This document shows positions 18,367-27,015 of a stretch of DNA of 64,000 nt, one piece after another; positions within the stretch are counted from its first letter, which is position 1, and each line of letters starts with the position of its first letter. A model generated the notes under the pieces. The model searched no databases. It was not told where the DNA came from and was given only the letters and a program-made list of their open reading frames with translations. The translations under genes and the position numbers were made by a program. This DNA is from Verrucomicrobiota bacterium (GTDB taxonomy: Bacteria > Verrucomicrobiota > Verrucomicrobiia > Opitutales > UBA953): the NCBI GenBank assembly GCA_014193315.1, contig BJHS01000005.1, forward strand, positions 90,835 to 154,834. The letters run 5' to 3'.

Positions 18367-21090
18367 ATGGCCGAAATCCCCAAGTCCTACGACCCCCAGG
18401 GGGTCGAACAACAATGGTACGACCGCTGGGTCATCGCCGGCTGCTTCGCCGCAAAAGTCGACCCGACCAAGGAGTCGTTCGCGGTGATGATCCCGCCGCC
18501 TAACGTCACCGGCGTCCTCCATATGGGGCACCTGCTGAACAATACGCTGCAAGATATCATGGTGCGCCGCGCCCGGCAGGAAGGTAAATCCGCCCTCTGG
18601 CTCCCCGGCACCGACCATGCGGGTATCGCCACGCAGTCCCGCGTCGAAAAAGAACTGCGGCAGAAACACGGCCAGACCCGTCATGACCTCGGCCGTGAGA
18701 AGTTCATCGAGGTCGCGTCCGAATGGCGGGACAAACACGGCGGGATCATCCTCGGACAGCTCCGCAAACTCGGCGCCTCCTGCGACTGGGATCGCACCGT
18801 TCACACCCTCGACGCCGGCTACTCGCAGGCCGTTCTCCAGACGTTCGTCACCCTCTACGAGCGCGGCTACGTCTATCGCGGTAAGCGCATGGTGAACTGG
18901 TGCCCGGTCTCGCAGACCGGTCTCTCCGACGAAGAAGTCATCATGAGGCCCTCCAAGGGCTCGCTCTACCGCATGCGCTATGAGGTCGTCGAATCGCCCG
19001 GGACCTTCCTGGAGATTTCCACCACGCGCCCCGAGACGATTCCCGGCGACGCCGCGGTGGCGGTCCATCCTGACGACGAGCGCTACCAGCATCTCATCGG
19101 CAAGCACGTCTGGCGTCCCTTCCCGCGCGCCCCGATTCCCATTGTCGGGGACACGGCGGTCGAAAAGGCCTTCGGCACGGGCGTCCTGAAGGTCACCCCG
19201 GCCCATGACCGCACGGACTTCGACATCGGCAAGCGCCATCAGCTCCCGGTGATCGATGTCATGAACCCGGATGGGACGATGAACGCCGACGCTGGCCCGC
19301 TTGCCGGACTGGAACGTTTCAAGGCCCGGGCTGCCGCGGAGAAACTCCTCGAGGAACTTGGCGCGCTGGTGAAGACCGAGCCTTATGAGAACACCGTCGG
19401 CTACTCCGAACGCGCCGACGTGCCGATCGAGCCCCGCCTCAGCGAGCAGTGGTTCATCCGTTACCCGAAGATCGAGGAAGCCAAGCGGGCGGTGACCACG
19501 GGGATCATCAAATTCCACCCCGAACGCTGGACCAAGACTTACCTGCACTGGCTCGAGAATATCCAAGACTGGTGCGTCAGCCGCCAACTTTGGTGGGGTC
19601 ATCGCATTCCCGTCTGGTACCGCAAAGGCGCCGACCGTAACGACGCCGCCAACCGGCACGTCGCCCTCACCCCGCCGACCGACCCTCAGAACTGGGAGCA
19701 GGACCCTGATGTGCTCGATACGTGGGCGTCTTCCTGGTTGTGGTGCCTGGCGACCATCGGCTGGCGTCAGCCGGGCGAGACGACCGAGGAACTCAAGCAT
19801 TGGTACCCGACGGGGGCCCTCGCCACGGGTCCAGATATCATCTTCCTTTGGGTCGCCCGGATGATCATCGCCGGCCTCGAACTGCATGGACCCGAGAAGA
19901 AGACGCTGACCGATGACGAGATCCGCGAGCGTATCCCCTTCAAGCGCGTGTACTTCAACGGCATCATCCGCGACAAGCAGGGCCGCAAGATGTCCAAGTC
20001 CCTCGGCAACTCGCCCGAACCTCTCGACCTCATCGCCAAGTTTGGGGCCGACGGCCTTCGTTTCGGACTCCTGTCCATCGCCCCCAAGGGGCAGGACATC
20101 CTGTTTGATGAGGATCGGGTCAGCCAGGGTCGCAACTTCTGCAATAAACTCTGGAACGCCGCCCGCTTCCGGCAGATGTCCGGCCCCATGTTCAACAACG
20201 CCACGCTGCCGGCGATCGTCGTCCGCATCCGTGCACCCGAACTCGACGACGATGACTTCGCGATTTTGCACGGCTTAGCCGAGCTGACCGATGCGACCAC
20301 CAAAAACCTCGAGGTGCACGAGTTCACCGCTTACGCTCAGGGACTCTACGCTTTCTTCTGGGGCGACTTCTGCGACTGGTATGTCGAGGCTTCGAAATCC
20401 CGCCTCGCCGACCCCGCGCTGCGCGATAACTGCCTCGCGGTGCAGGACTTGGTACTCCGCCAGTTTCTCCTGCTGCTCCACCCGGTCGCCCCGTTCATCA
20501 CCGAGGAACTCTGGCACCTACTGGGTTACGGACCGGAACAAGATTTCATCCAGCGTCACCACTCGGGCTCGGGTGGCGACCTCCTCCGGGTCTTACGCGA
20601 CCATGGGGTGAAACTGCTTTCCTCCAAAGTTGCGGACGTTGTCGCCTTGCGTGAATTTGTCGCCGCTGTGCGTGCCCTCAAATCCCAAGGCAACCAGGCA
20701 ACGCGACGCGACAGCATCATCACCGTCGTACCCAAGGATGCCCCCAGCCGGGCCTTATTGGACGGCAACCGAGACAAACTCAGCCGCCTTGCTGGCTTGG
20801 CTGAGCTCAGTTTCACCGCGGACCTCGGCGGGCGTACGGGCTCACTCACTGGCTTGGGCACCATCGCCCTCGAACTGAGCGGCACGGTCGACGTGGAGGC
20901 GGAGAAGGCCCGCCTCGGCAAGGAACTCGAGAAGCTCGCGAAGGCGGTCGCCGCCGGCGAAGCCAAACTCTCCAACGAGGCCTTCGTCTCCAAGGCCCCG
21001 CCCGCGATCCTCGACGGCGCCCGCAAGCAGCTCGATGAAGTCCGCGGTAAGCGTGATGAGATCGCCCGCATGATCGCCACCCTGGGCTGA
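18367..21090 (+). CDS. valS: Valyl-tRNA synthetase
   Basis: A 907-residue class I synthetase. The HIGH motif is NVTGVLHMGH and the KMSKS loop is GRKMSKSLGNSPEPLDL. The CP1 editing domain includes STTRPETIPGDAAVAVHPDDERY and TPAHDRTDFDIGKRH. The ISRQLWWGHRIPVW-type block is seen as VSRQLWWGHRIPVWYRKG. A C-terminal coiled-coil (VDVEAEKARLGKELEKLAKAVAAGEAKL) is typical of ValRS. It charges tRNA-Val and edits Thr. Only three bases separate its stop from nagB, so the amino-sugar cassette may share its transcript. Confidence 0.97.
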   Translation: MAEIPKSYDPQGVEQQWYDRWVIAGCFAAKVDPTKESFAVMIPPPNVTGVLHMGHLLNNTLQDIMVRRARQEGKSALWLPGTDHAGIATQSRVEKELRQKHGQTRHDLGREKFIEVASEWRDKHGGIILGQLRKLGASCDWDRTVHTLDAGYSQAVLQTFVTLYERGYVYRGKRMVNWCPVSQTGLSDEEVIMRPSKGSLYRMRYEVVESPGTFLEISTTRPETIPGDAAVAVHPDDERYQHLIGKHVWRPFPRAPIPIVGDTAVEKAFGTGVLKVTPAHDRTDFDIGKRHQLPVIDVMNPDGTMNADAGPLAGLERFKARAAAEKLLEELGALVKTEPYENTVGYSERADVPIEPRLSEQWFIRYPKIEEAKRAVTTGIIKFHPERWTKTYLHWLENIQDWCVSRQLWWGHRIPVWYRKGADRNDAANRHVALTPPTDPQNWEQDPDVLDTWASSWLWCLATIGWRQPGETTEELKHWYPTGALATGPDIIFLWVARMIIAGLELHGPEKKTLTDDEIRERIPFKRVYFNGIIRDKQGRKMSKSLGNSPEPLDLIAKFGADGLRFGLLSIAPKGQDILFDEDRVSQGRNFCNKLWNAARFRQMSGPMFNNATLPAIVVRIRAPELDDDDFAILHGLAELTDATTKNLEVHEFTAYAQGLYAFFWGDFCDWYVEASKSRLADPALRDNCLAVQDLVLRQFLLLLHPVAPFITEELWHLLGYGPEQDFIQRHHSGSGGDLLRVLRDHGVKLLSSKVADVVALREFVAAVRALKSQGNQATRRDSIITVVPKDAPSRALLDGNRDKLSRLAGLAELSFTADLGGRTGSLTGLGTIALELSGTVDVEAEKARLGKELEKLAKAVAAGEAKLSNEAFVSKAPPAILDGARKQLDEVRGKRDEIARMIATLG

Positions 21091-21093
21091 CCC

Positions 21094-21837
21094 ATGGCCG
21101 TGCTCGTTCAAGTCTATCCCGATAAACAAGCCGCGTCCGCTGCCGTGGCCGCCAAGATTGGCGCCCTCATCCGACGCCGAAACGCGGAGGGCCGCCCAGC
21201 CGTGCTGGGGCTGGCGACCGGCTCGACGCCCCTGCCCCTCTACGCGGCGCTCGTGCGCCTGCACCGCGAGGAGGGCCTGAGTTTCCGCGAGGTTGTGACC
21301 TTCAACCTCGACGAGTATGAAGGCCTGACGGGCGACCGCCCGGAATCCTACCGCTACTTCATGGAAGAGCATCTCTTTCGTCACCTCGACCTCCGGGCGG
21401 GGAGCACCCATGTGCCCGATGGCATCGCCGACGACCAGCCGGGGGCCTGCGTCGCCTATGAGCAGGCGATCCGCGACGCCGGCGGCCTCGACCTCCAGAT
21501 CCTCGGCATCGGCCGCACCGGCCATATCGGGTTCAACGAGCCGCCCTCCGCCCGGGAAAGTCGTACCCGCCGCGTCCAACTCGATGAGGTGACCCGTCGC
21601 GACAACGCATCATTCTTCACCCGCCCGGAGGACGTCCCGCACGGGGCCATCACCATGGGCGTGGCGACGATCCTGGAGGCCCGTCAGGTCGAATTACTCG
21701 CCTTCGGTTCGTCGAAAGCCGCCATCGTCCGCCGGGCCAGCGGCGAGGTACCAACGTCGGCTTGCCCTGCCACCTGGCTACAGCTCCACCCGGATTGTAC
21801 TTTCCATCTCGATCCGGGGGCGAACGCCGCACTCTGA
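21094..21837 (+). CDS. nagB: Glucosamine-6-phosphate deaminase
   Basis: A 247-residue isomerase/deaminase converting glucosamine 6-phosphate to fructose 6-phosphate and ammonia. Family blocks are LGLATGSTPLPLYAALVRLHREEGLSFREVVTFNLDEYEGL (with the catalytic Asp), YRYFMEEHLFRHLDL, and GIGRTGHIGFNEPPSARESRTRRVQLDEVTR. Length is normal for single-domain NagB. It is the first of six tightly packed amino-sugar genes directly behind valS and would move deacetylated hexosamine phosphate into glycolysis. Confidence 0.94.
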   Translation: MAVLVQVYPDKQAASAAVAAKIGALIRRRNAEGRPAVLGLATGSTPLPLYAALVRLHREEGLSFREVVTFNLDEYEGLTGDRPESYRYFMEEHLFRHLDLRAGSTHVPDGIADDQPGACVAYEQAIRDAGGLDLQILGIGRTGHIGFNEPPSARESRTRRVQLDEVTRRDNASFFTRPEDVPHGAITMGVATILEARQVELLAFGSSKAAIVRRASGEVPTSACPATWLQLHPDCTFHLDPGANAAL

Positions 21838-21844
21838 GCCGCTG

Positions 21845-23230
21845 ATGACGCCACGTCCTCGCCATACCTCGCCGATCGACCCAGGCTTCGTGCCCGCCTC
21901 GCTCTGGACACGCAATTTTCTCGCCACCTGCGCCCGCACCGCGGGTAGCTCGGCTCTGGCGATCGGGCTGCGTCGCCCGGACGGGACGGCCTCCGTCTTC
22001 CGCACGCAAGTGCTCCCGGCCGGCGCGGGGGATGCCGACAACTTCCTGCACGTGGAGCGGACGGTGAAGTTCCTGCTCTGGGCCCGCGGCGGCGACGAAG
22101 TACTGCTCAGCGGCCCGCTGGCGGCCTCCCTGGCCGGGGCGCTTCGCCGTCAGTATGTCGCCGGCGGCGTTCGCGCGTTTGACGCTGACTTTATCCGCAA
22201 ACTTTTCGAACGTCCACTGACGTTCACGGTCGTCGACGAGGCGGGTCTCCCAGCCGAGAGCGCCTCGCACCTGCCGCTGGGGCGCAACCTTGGCGGCTGT
22301 CGGATCGGGTTCGACCTCGGCGGCTCGGATCGCAAGTGCGCCGCTTTGATCGACGGCAAAGTGGTCTTCTCCGAGGAGATCAAGTGGGACCCCTATTTCC
22401 AGACCGACCCCGACTACCACCTCGAAGGCATCCGGGACTCCCTGCAGCTCGCCGCGGCCCACCTTCCTCGCGTCGACGCCATCGGTGGCTCCGCCGCGGG
22501 TGTCTACATCTCTAATCGTGTCCGCGCGGCCTCGCTGTTCCGAGGCATCACCGACCCTGCGGTCTTTGATCGACGGGTGAAGAACCTGTTCGTCGACCTC
22601 GGCCGGGAATGGAAAGTTCCCTTCGAAGTCCTCAATGACGGCGATGTCACGGCTCTGGCGGCCTCAATGTCCTTGGGGCGCAATGCGGTCTTGGGCATCG
22701 CCATGGGGACCAGCGTCGCCGCCGGCTACGTCGACCCCAAGGGCAACCTCACCAACTGGCTCAGTGAACTCGCCTTCGGACCGGTCGACTACCGCATGAA
22801 CGGACCGGCCGATGAGTGGTCGGGCGACCTCGGTTGTGGCGTCCAGTATTTCAGCCAACAGGGCGTCGCCCGGCTCCTTCCGCTAGCCGGCATCCACCTA
22901 CCCGCCACGATGCGACTTCCCGAGCAGCTCGAGGAATTGCAAAAGCTGATGACGGCCGGGGATCCCCGCGCGGTACAAGTCTATGAAACCATCGGTATCG
23001 CCTTCGGCTACGCCCTCGCCCACTTCGCCTCCTTCTACGACTACCGATGCCTGCTCATCATGGGTCGCGTGACCTCGGGTACCGGCGGCGGCGTCATCAT
23101 TCAACATGCCCGGTCAGTGCTGCGTGATGAATTCCCTGACTTGACCATCGACCTCGTGGTGCCCGACGAGAAAAACAAGCGCCACGGCCAAGCGGTTGCG
23201 GCCGCCTCCCTTCCCCCGCTTAAACGATGA
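21845..23230 (+). CDS. ROK-family sugar kinase-like protein with long N-terminal extension
   Basis: The 461-residue product has a ROK/glucokinase-type phosphate loop at about residue 155, IGFDLGGSDRKCAALIDGKVVFSEE, and later IGGSAAGVYISNR, FEVLNDGDVTALAASMSLG and GIAMGTSVAAGYVD, corresponding to the catalytic Asp and phosphate-2 regions. The CxCGxxGC zinc site of classical ROK proteins is absent, and about 150 residues precede the kinase core, versus almost none in standard ROK kinases. Position after nagB and before a PIG-L deacetylase suggests an amino-sugar kinase. The substrate is inferred only. It overlaps the next gene by ATGA. Confidence 0.75.
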   Translation: MTPRPRHTSPIDPGFVPASLWTRNFLATCARTAGSSALAIGLRRPDGTASVFRTQVLPAGAGDADNFLHVERTVKFLLWARGGDEVLLSGPLAASLAGALRRQYVAGGVRAFDADFIRKLFERPLTFTVVDEAGLPAESASHLPLGRNLGGCRIGFDLGGSDRKCAALIDGKVVFSEEIKWDPYFQTDPDYHLEGIRDSLQLAAAHLPRVDAIGGSAAGVYISNRVRAASLFRGITDPAVFDRRVKNLFVDLGREWKVPFEVLNDGDVTALAASMSLGRNAVLGIAMGTSVAAGYVDPKGNLTNWLSELAFGPVDYRMNGPADEWSGDLGCGVQYFSQQGVARLLPLAGIHLPATMRLPEQLEELQKLMTAGDPRAVQVYETIGIAFGYALAHFASFYDYRCLLIMGRVTSGTGGGVIIQHARSVLRDEFPDLTIDLVVPDEKNKRHGQAVAAASLPPLKR

Positions 23231-24072
23231 AACTCAACTCCAAGGCCGACTTGCTCATCCCCGACGGAACTTCGGGACCAACGGCAATCGCCCGCACCAC
23301 CCACCTAGGAATCGGCGCCCACCAAGACGACCTCGAATTCATGGCCTACGAAGGCATCTTGGCTTGTTACGATCGCCCAGACCGTTGGTTTGGCGGGGTC
23401 ATCATGACGGATGGCCGGAGCAGTTCACGGAAAGGCCCTTACGCCGCCTGGACTGATGACCAGATGGCCGCGGAACGCATCAAGGAGCAACACGCCGCCG
23501 CCCAGATCGGCCAGTATGCTTTCATCGCCCAACTCGGCTACCAAAGCAAAGAGGTCAGCGGCTCCGCCCAGACCGACCCCGTCGATGACCTGGTCGCCAT
23601 CCTCGAGGCCTCCCGACCGGAAGTGGTCTACCTGCACAACCCAGCGGACAAACACGACACGCACGTGGCCTGTTTCGCCCGTTGCATCGAAGCGTTGCGG
23701 CGCCTGCCCAAGGCGCAACGGCCGTCCAAGGTGCTGGGCTGCGAAGTCTGGCGAGCGCTGGACTGGATTGTCGATAGCGAGAAGGTGGGCATGGCGGTCT
23801 CCGCCCGGCCCGAGCTCGCCCAGGCCCTTAATGAAGTCTTCGCCACCCAGATTGTCGGAGGCAAGCGCTACGACCTGGCGGTGATTGCTCGCCGCACCGC
23901 CAACGCCACCTTCCACGACGCCCATGCTTCGGACGCGGCCAGCGCCTTGCAGTGGGCGATGGACCTGACTCCGTTGATCCAAGACGACACGCTCGACGTG
24001 ACGGTCTACACGCTTGGCTTCCTCGCGCGACTCCAGCAGGATGTCGCCGCCCGCTTGCAGCGCGCCTACTGA
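23227..24072 (+). CDS. PIG-L family N-acetylsugar deacetylase
   Basis: A 281-residue LmbE/PIG-L hydrolase. The zinc motif is GIGAHQDDLEFMAYEGI (A-H-x-D-D-x-E), with the third ligand in VYLHNPADKHDTHVACFARCIEAL (H-P-D-H-variant). Members remove acetyl groups from N-acetylglucosaminyl compounds. No signal peptide is present, so it acts in the cytoplasm. The position between an amino-sugar kinase-like gene and a sugar nucleotidyltransferase fits deacetylation of an N-acetylhexosamine or its phosphate. It takes the place where nagA would be expected, since no NagA-type amidohydrolase is visible. Confidence 0.88.
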   Translation: MKLNSKADLLIPDGTSGPTAIARTTHLGIGAHQDDLEFMAYEGILACYDRPDRWFGGVIMTDGRSSSRKGPYAAWTDDQMAAERIKEQHAAAQIGQYAFIAQLGYQSKEVSGSAQTDPVDDLVAILEASRPEVVYLHNPADKHDTHVACFARCIEALRRLPKAQRPSKVLGCEVWRALDWIVDSEKVGMAVSARPELAQALNEVFATQIVGGKRYDLAVIARRTANATFHDAHASDAASALQWAMDLTPLIQDDTLDVTVYTLGFLARLQQDVAARLQRAY

Positions 24073-24075
24073 ACG

Positions 24076-24981
24076 ATGAAACCCACCCTCCTCGTCCTCG
24101 CCGCCGGCATGGGTAGTCGCTACGGTGGCCTCAAGCAGATCGACCCCATGGGGCCCGCCGGCGAGACGATTCTCGACTATTCGGTCTTCGACGCCATCCG
24201 TGCGGGTTTCGGCAAGGTCGTCTTCATCATCCGCCCAGACTTCGAGGATGATTTCCGGCAACGCATCGCCTCTCGGTTCGCCGGGCGGATCGAGGTGGGC
24301 TTCGCCTTCCAGACCTTGGATCGTCTACCGACCAGTTTCACCGTCCCGGCCGGGCGCGAAAAGCCCTGGGGGACGACGCATGCGATTCTCTGCGCCCGTT
24401 CGGCCATCGCGACGCCGTTCGCGGTGATCAACGCCGATGACTTCTATGGCCAGGACTCCTATGCGGCCTTGGCCCGCCGCCTGACGACCCTGACCAACAC
24501 CGACCGTACCTTCTGCATGGTCGGCTTCACCCTTAAGAACACCCTTTCGACCCACGGCACGGTGGCCCGCGGCGTCTGCCGAACGGACGCCGCCGGCCGG
24601 CTGACCGACATCAAGGAGCTGACCAAGATCGCGCGCACCGCGACGGGCGCGGAGCATCGAGCGGATGACGGTGCCGTCACCGCGCTGACCGGCGACGAGC
24701 CTGTCTCGATGAACATGTGGGGCTTCACCCCGGCGATCTTCCCGATGCTCGAAGCGGACTTCCGGGCCTTCCTGACCGCCAAGGGGCAGGAACTGAAAAG
24801 CGAATCCTACATCCCGATGGCCGTCGGCAACCTGATCACCTCCGCCCAAGCTTCCTGCGATGTGCTTCGCACCTCCTCCGCCTGGTTCGGGGTGACCTAT
24901 CGGGAAGATAAACCCAGCGTGCAGGCCAGTATTCTCGGGCTGGTGCAAGGCGGCGCTTACCCATCCGCCCTCTGGGCCTGA
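24076..24981 (+). CDS. Sugar-phosphate nucleotidyltransferase (UDP-sugar pyrophosphorylase-like)
   Basis: A 301-residue NTP-transferase. The nucleotide-binding start LLVLAAGMGSRYGGLKQIDPMGPAGETILDYSVFDAIRAGF is an unusual but recognisable G-x-G-x-R signature. PFAVINADDFYG is the metal-binding Asp region, and LKSESYIPMAVG lies near the end. It probably transfers a nucleotide to a hexose or hexosamine 1-phosphate. With the neighbouring anomeric kinase and epimerase it would complete salvage of N-acetylhexosamine to UDP-GlcNAc/GalNAc. The nucleotide and sugar are inferred from context. Gaps of 3-4 bases join it to both neighbours. Confidence 0.85.
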   Translation: MKPTLLVLAAGMGSRYGGLKQIDPMGPAGETILDYSVFDAIRAGFGKVVFIIRPDFEDDFRQRIASRFAGRIEVGFAFQTLDRLPTSFTVPAGREKPWGTTHAILCARSAIATPFAVINADDFYGQDSYAALARRLTTLTNTDRTFCMVGFTLKNTLSTHGTVARGVCRTDAAGRLTDIKELTKIARTATGAEHRADDGAVTALTGDEPVSMNMWGFTPAIFPMLEADFRAFLTAKGQELKSESYIPMAVGNLITSAQASCDVLRTSSAWFGVTYREDKPSVQASILGLVQGGAYPSALWA

Positions 24982-24985
24982 CCTC

Positions 24986-26089
24986 ATGCCGACCCACGTC
25001 ACCCACGACACCCGCGCCGTCGCCCGTCAGTTCGCCCTGCTCGGCGATTATGTCTCGGCCCCGCCCTACGGCAGCGGCCATATCAACGACACGTTTGCGC
25101 TGGAGATGAGTCAGGGCGGCAAGTCCGTCCGCTACGTCCTGCAACGGATCAATCATAATATTTTCAAGAACCCGGATGGCTTGATGCAGAATGTCGAACG
25201 GGTCTGTCGCCATGCGCAGGCGAAACTGGCGCAGGAAGGCCGGGCCTACGCCTCCCGCCGCGCCCTCACCCTGGTCCCGACGCGAGACGGGCGCGGCTGG
25301 CACACCGATGCCCATGGCAATCGTTGGCGCTGCTACATCTTCGTCGAAGGTGCCACGGGCCATGATGTCATCCGCAACGCCGACCAAGCCTACCAAGCCG
25401 CCCGGGCGTTCGGGGCCTTCCAGGCCTTGCTCGCCGACCTCCCCGGGGAACGCCTCATCGAGACCATCCCGAACTTCCATCACACCCCGAGCCGTTACGC
25501 CGCCTTCCTGGCCGCCTTGGCCAAGGACACCCATGGCCGGGCCAATGAAGCCGCCGCCGAGATCGCTTTCGCCCAAGCCCGGGCCCACGAAGTCGGGCAG
25601 ATTATCGAGGCCATGGCCCGCGGGGAGATCCCGGAACGGGTCACCCATAACGATACCAAGTTGAACAATGTCCTCCTCGACAACGAGACCCAGGAGGGCA
25701 TCTGCGTCATCGACCTCGACACCGTCATGCCGGGCTCGGCCCTCTATGATTTCGGTGACCTCGTCCGCACCTCGACCTCCCCGGCGGCCGAGGATGAGAC
25801 CGACCTCACCAAGGTCACGATGCAGTTGCCCATGTTCGAAGCGCTCGTCAAAGGCTACCTGTCCACGGCCGGGGGCTTCCTGACCAAGCGCGAACGGGAA
25901 CTCCTGCCTTTTGCAGGCAAACTGATCACCTTGGAGATCGGCCTACGCTTCCTGACCGACTGGCTCGAGGGCGATGTCTACTTCAAGATCAAGCGTCCGC
26001 GGCATAACCTCGATCGGCTTCGGACCCAGTTCAAACTAGTCGAATCCATCGAGGCACAACTGCCCGCCATGCAGGCCCTGGTGCGCTGA
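24986..26089 (+). CDS. Phosphotransferase resembling N-acetylhexosamine 1-kinase
   Basis: A 367-residue APH-fold kinase. The nucleotide region includes YVLQRINHNIFKNPDGLMQNVERV. The catalytic segment is RVTHNDTKLNNVLLDNETQEGICVIDLDTVMPGSALYDFGDLVRT, where HNDTKLNN is the Brenner-like loop and IDLDT the metal-binding Asp. This HNDTK form and the following DLDTVMPG match bifidobacterial NahK/LnpB, which phosphorylates GlcNAc and GalNAc at C1. The anomeric-kinase role is therefore likely but unproven. It sits 4 bases after the nucleotidyltransferase and 5 before the epimerase. Confidence 0.85.
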   Translation: MPTHVTHDTRAVARQFALLGDYVSAPPYGSGHINDTFALEMSQGGKSVRYVLQRINHNIFKNPDGLMQNVERVCRHAQAKLAQEGRAYASRRALTLVPTRDGRGWHTDAHGNRWRCYIFVEGATGHDVIRNADQAYQAARAFGAFQALLADLPGERLIETIPNFHHTPSRYAAFLAALAKDTHGRANEAAAEIAFAQARAHEVGQIIEAMARGEIPERVTHNDTKLNNVLLDNETQEGICVIDLDTVMPGSALYDFGDLVRTSTSPAAEDETDLTKVTMQLPMFEALVKGYLSTAGGFLTKRERELLPFAGKLITLEIGLRFLTDWLEGDVYFKIKRPRHNLDRLRTQFKLVESIEAQLPAMQALVR

Positions 26090-26094
26090 CTTCC

Positions 26095-27015
26095 ATGCGT
26101 ATTCTCGTCACCGGCGGAGCCGGTTTCATCGGTTCGCACCTCGTCGAACATTACCAAGGCCAGGCCGAGGTCATCGTCTTGGATGATTTTCGCAGCGGTC
26201 GCCGCCGGAACCTCGCCGGCCGGGAGCACTGCCTGATCGAAGGGTCGATCCTCGACCGAGCCAAACTGGACGAAGCCATGCGGGGGGTCGATCAGGTCTT
26301 CCACTTGGCCGCGATGATCTCGGTGCCGGAGTCCATGTTGCAGCCCCGGGCCTGCGTCGAACTAAACGCCACCGGCACGCTCCACGTCCTTGAGGCGGCC
26401 GCGGCCGCCAAGGTCGGGAAAGTCGTCCTGGCCTCCTCCGCGGCCATCTACGGCGACAACCCGACCGTCCCCAAGGTCGAGACCATGTCACCGGAGCCGA
26501 AGTCGCCCTATGCGGTCACCAAGCTCGATGGCGAATATTACCTCGACCTCTTTCGGCGGGAACGCGGTCTGGCCACCGCCTCTCTGCGTTTCTTCAATGT
26601 CTTTGGCCCGCGGCAGGACCCGAAATCCCCTTACGCCGCCGCCGTCCCCATCTTCATCGAGAAAGCCCTGACCGGGGCGCCGATCGGCATCTTCGGCGAT
26701 GGTGAGCAGACTCGCGACTTCATCTACGTGAAAGACATCGTCGGTGCCCTCGCCTTCGCCGCCACCACCTCCGCCGTCGCCGGCACCTACAACGTGGGGT
26801 ATGGCCAAAAGATGACCGTCAAGGAACTCGCCCAGGAAGTGATTCGCCTGACCGGCTCCACCTCGACGATCGAGCATAAGCCCGAACGACTCGGGGATGT
26901 GAAACATTCGCTCGCTTCCGCCGACAAGCTGCGCGCCACCGGCTGGACACCCCGGCACTCGTTGGCCGAAGGGCTCGCCGCGACGGTCGCCTACTTCCGT
27001 TCGCTCAAGGGGTGA
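26095..27015 (+). CDS. NAD-dependent nucleotide-sugar epimerase (GalE-like)
   Basis: A 306-residue extended short-chain dehydrogenase. The Rossmann motif is ILVTGGAGFIGSHLVEHY, the catalytic Ser/Tyr/Lys lie in ASSAAIYGDN and SPYAVTKLDGEYY, and the substrate-binding region FFNVFGPRQDPKSPYAAAVPIFIEKAL resembles WbpP/UDP-GlcNAc 4-epimerases. It likely interconverts UDP-GlcNAc and UDP-GalNAc or UDP-Glc and UDP-Gal. It ends the amino-sugar cassette and overlaps the convergent His-rich gene by 11 bases. Confidence 0.9.
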   Translation: MRILVTGGAGFIGSHLVEHYQGQAEVIVLDDFRSGRRRNLAGREHCLIEGSILDRAKLDEAMRGVDQVFHLAAMISVPESMLQPRACVELNATGTLHVLEAAAAAKVGKVVLASSAAIYGDNPTVPKVETMSPEPKSPYAVTKLDGEYYLDLFRRERGLATASLRFFNVFGPRQDPKSPYAAAVPIFIEKALTGAPIGIFGDGEQTRDFIYVKDIVGALAFAATTSAVAGTYNVGYGQKMTVKELAQEVIRLTGSTSTIEHKPERLGDVKHSLASADKLRATGWTPRHSLAEGLAATVAYFRSLKG

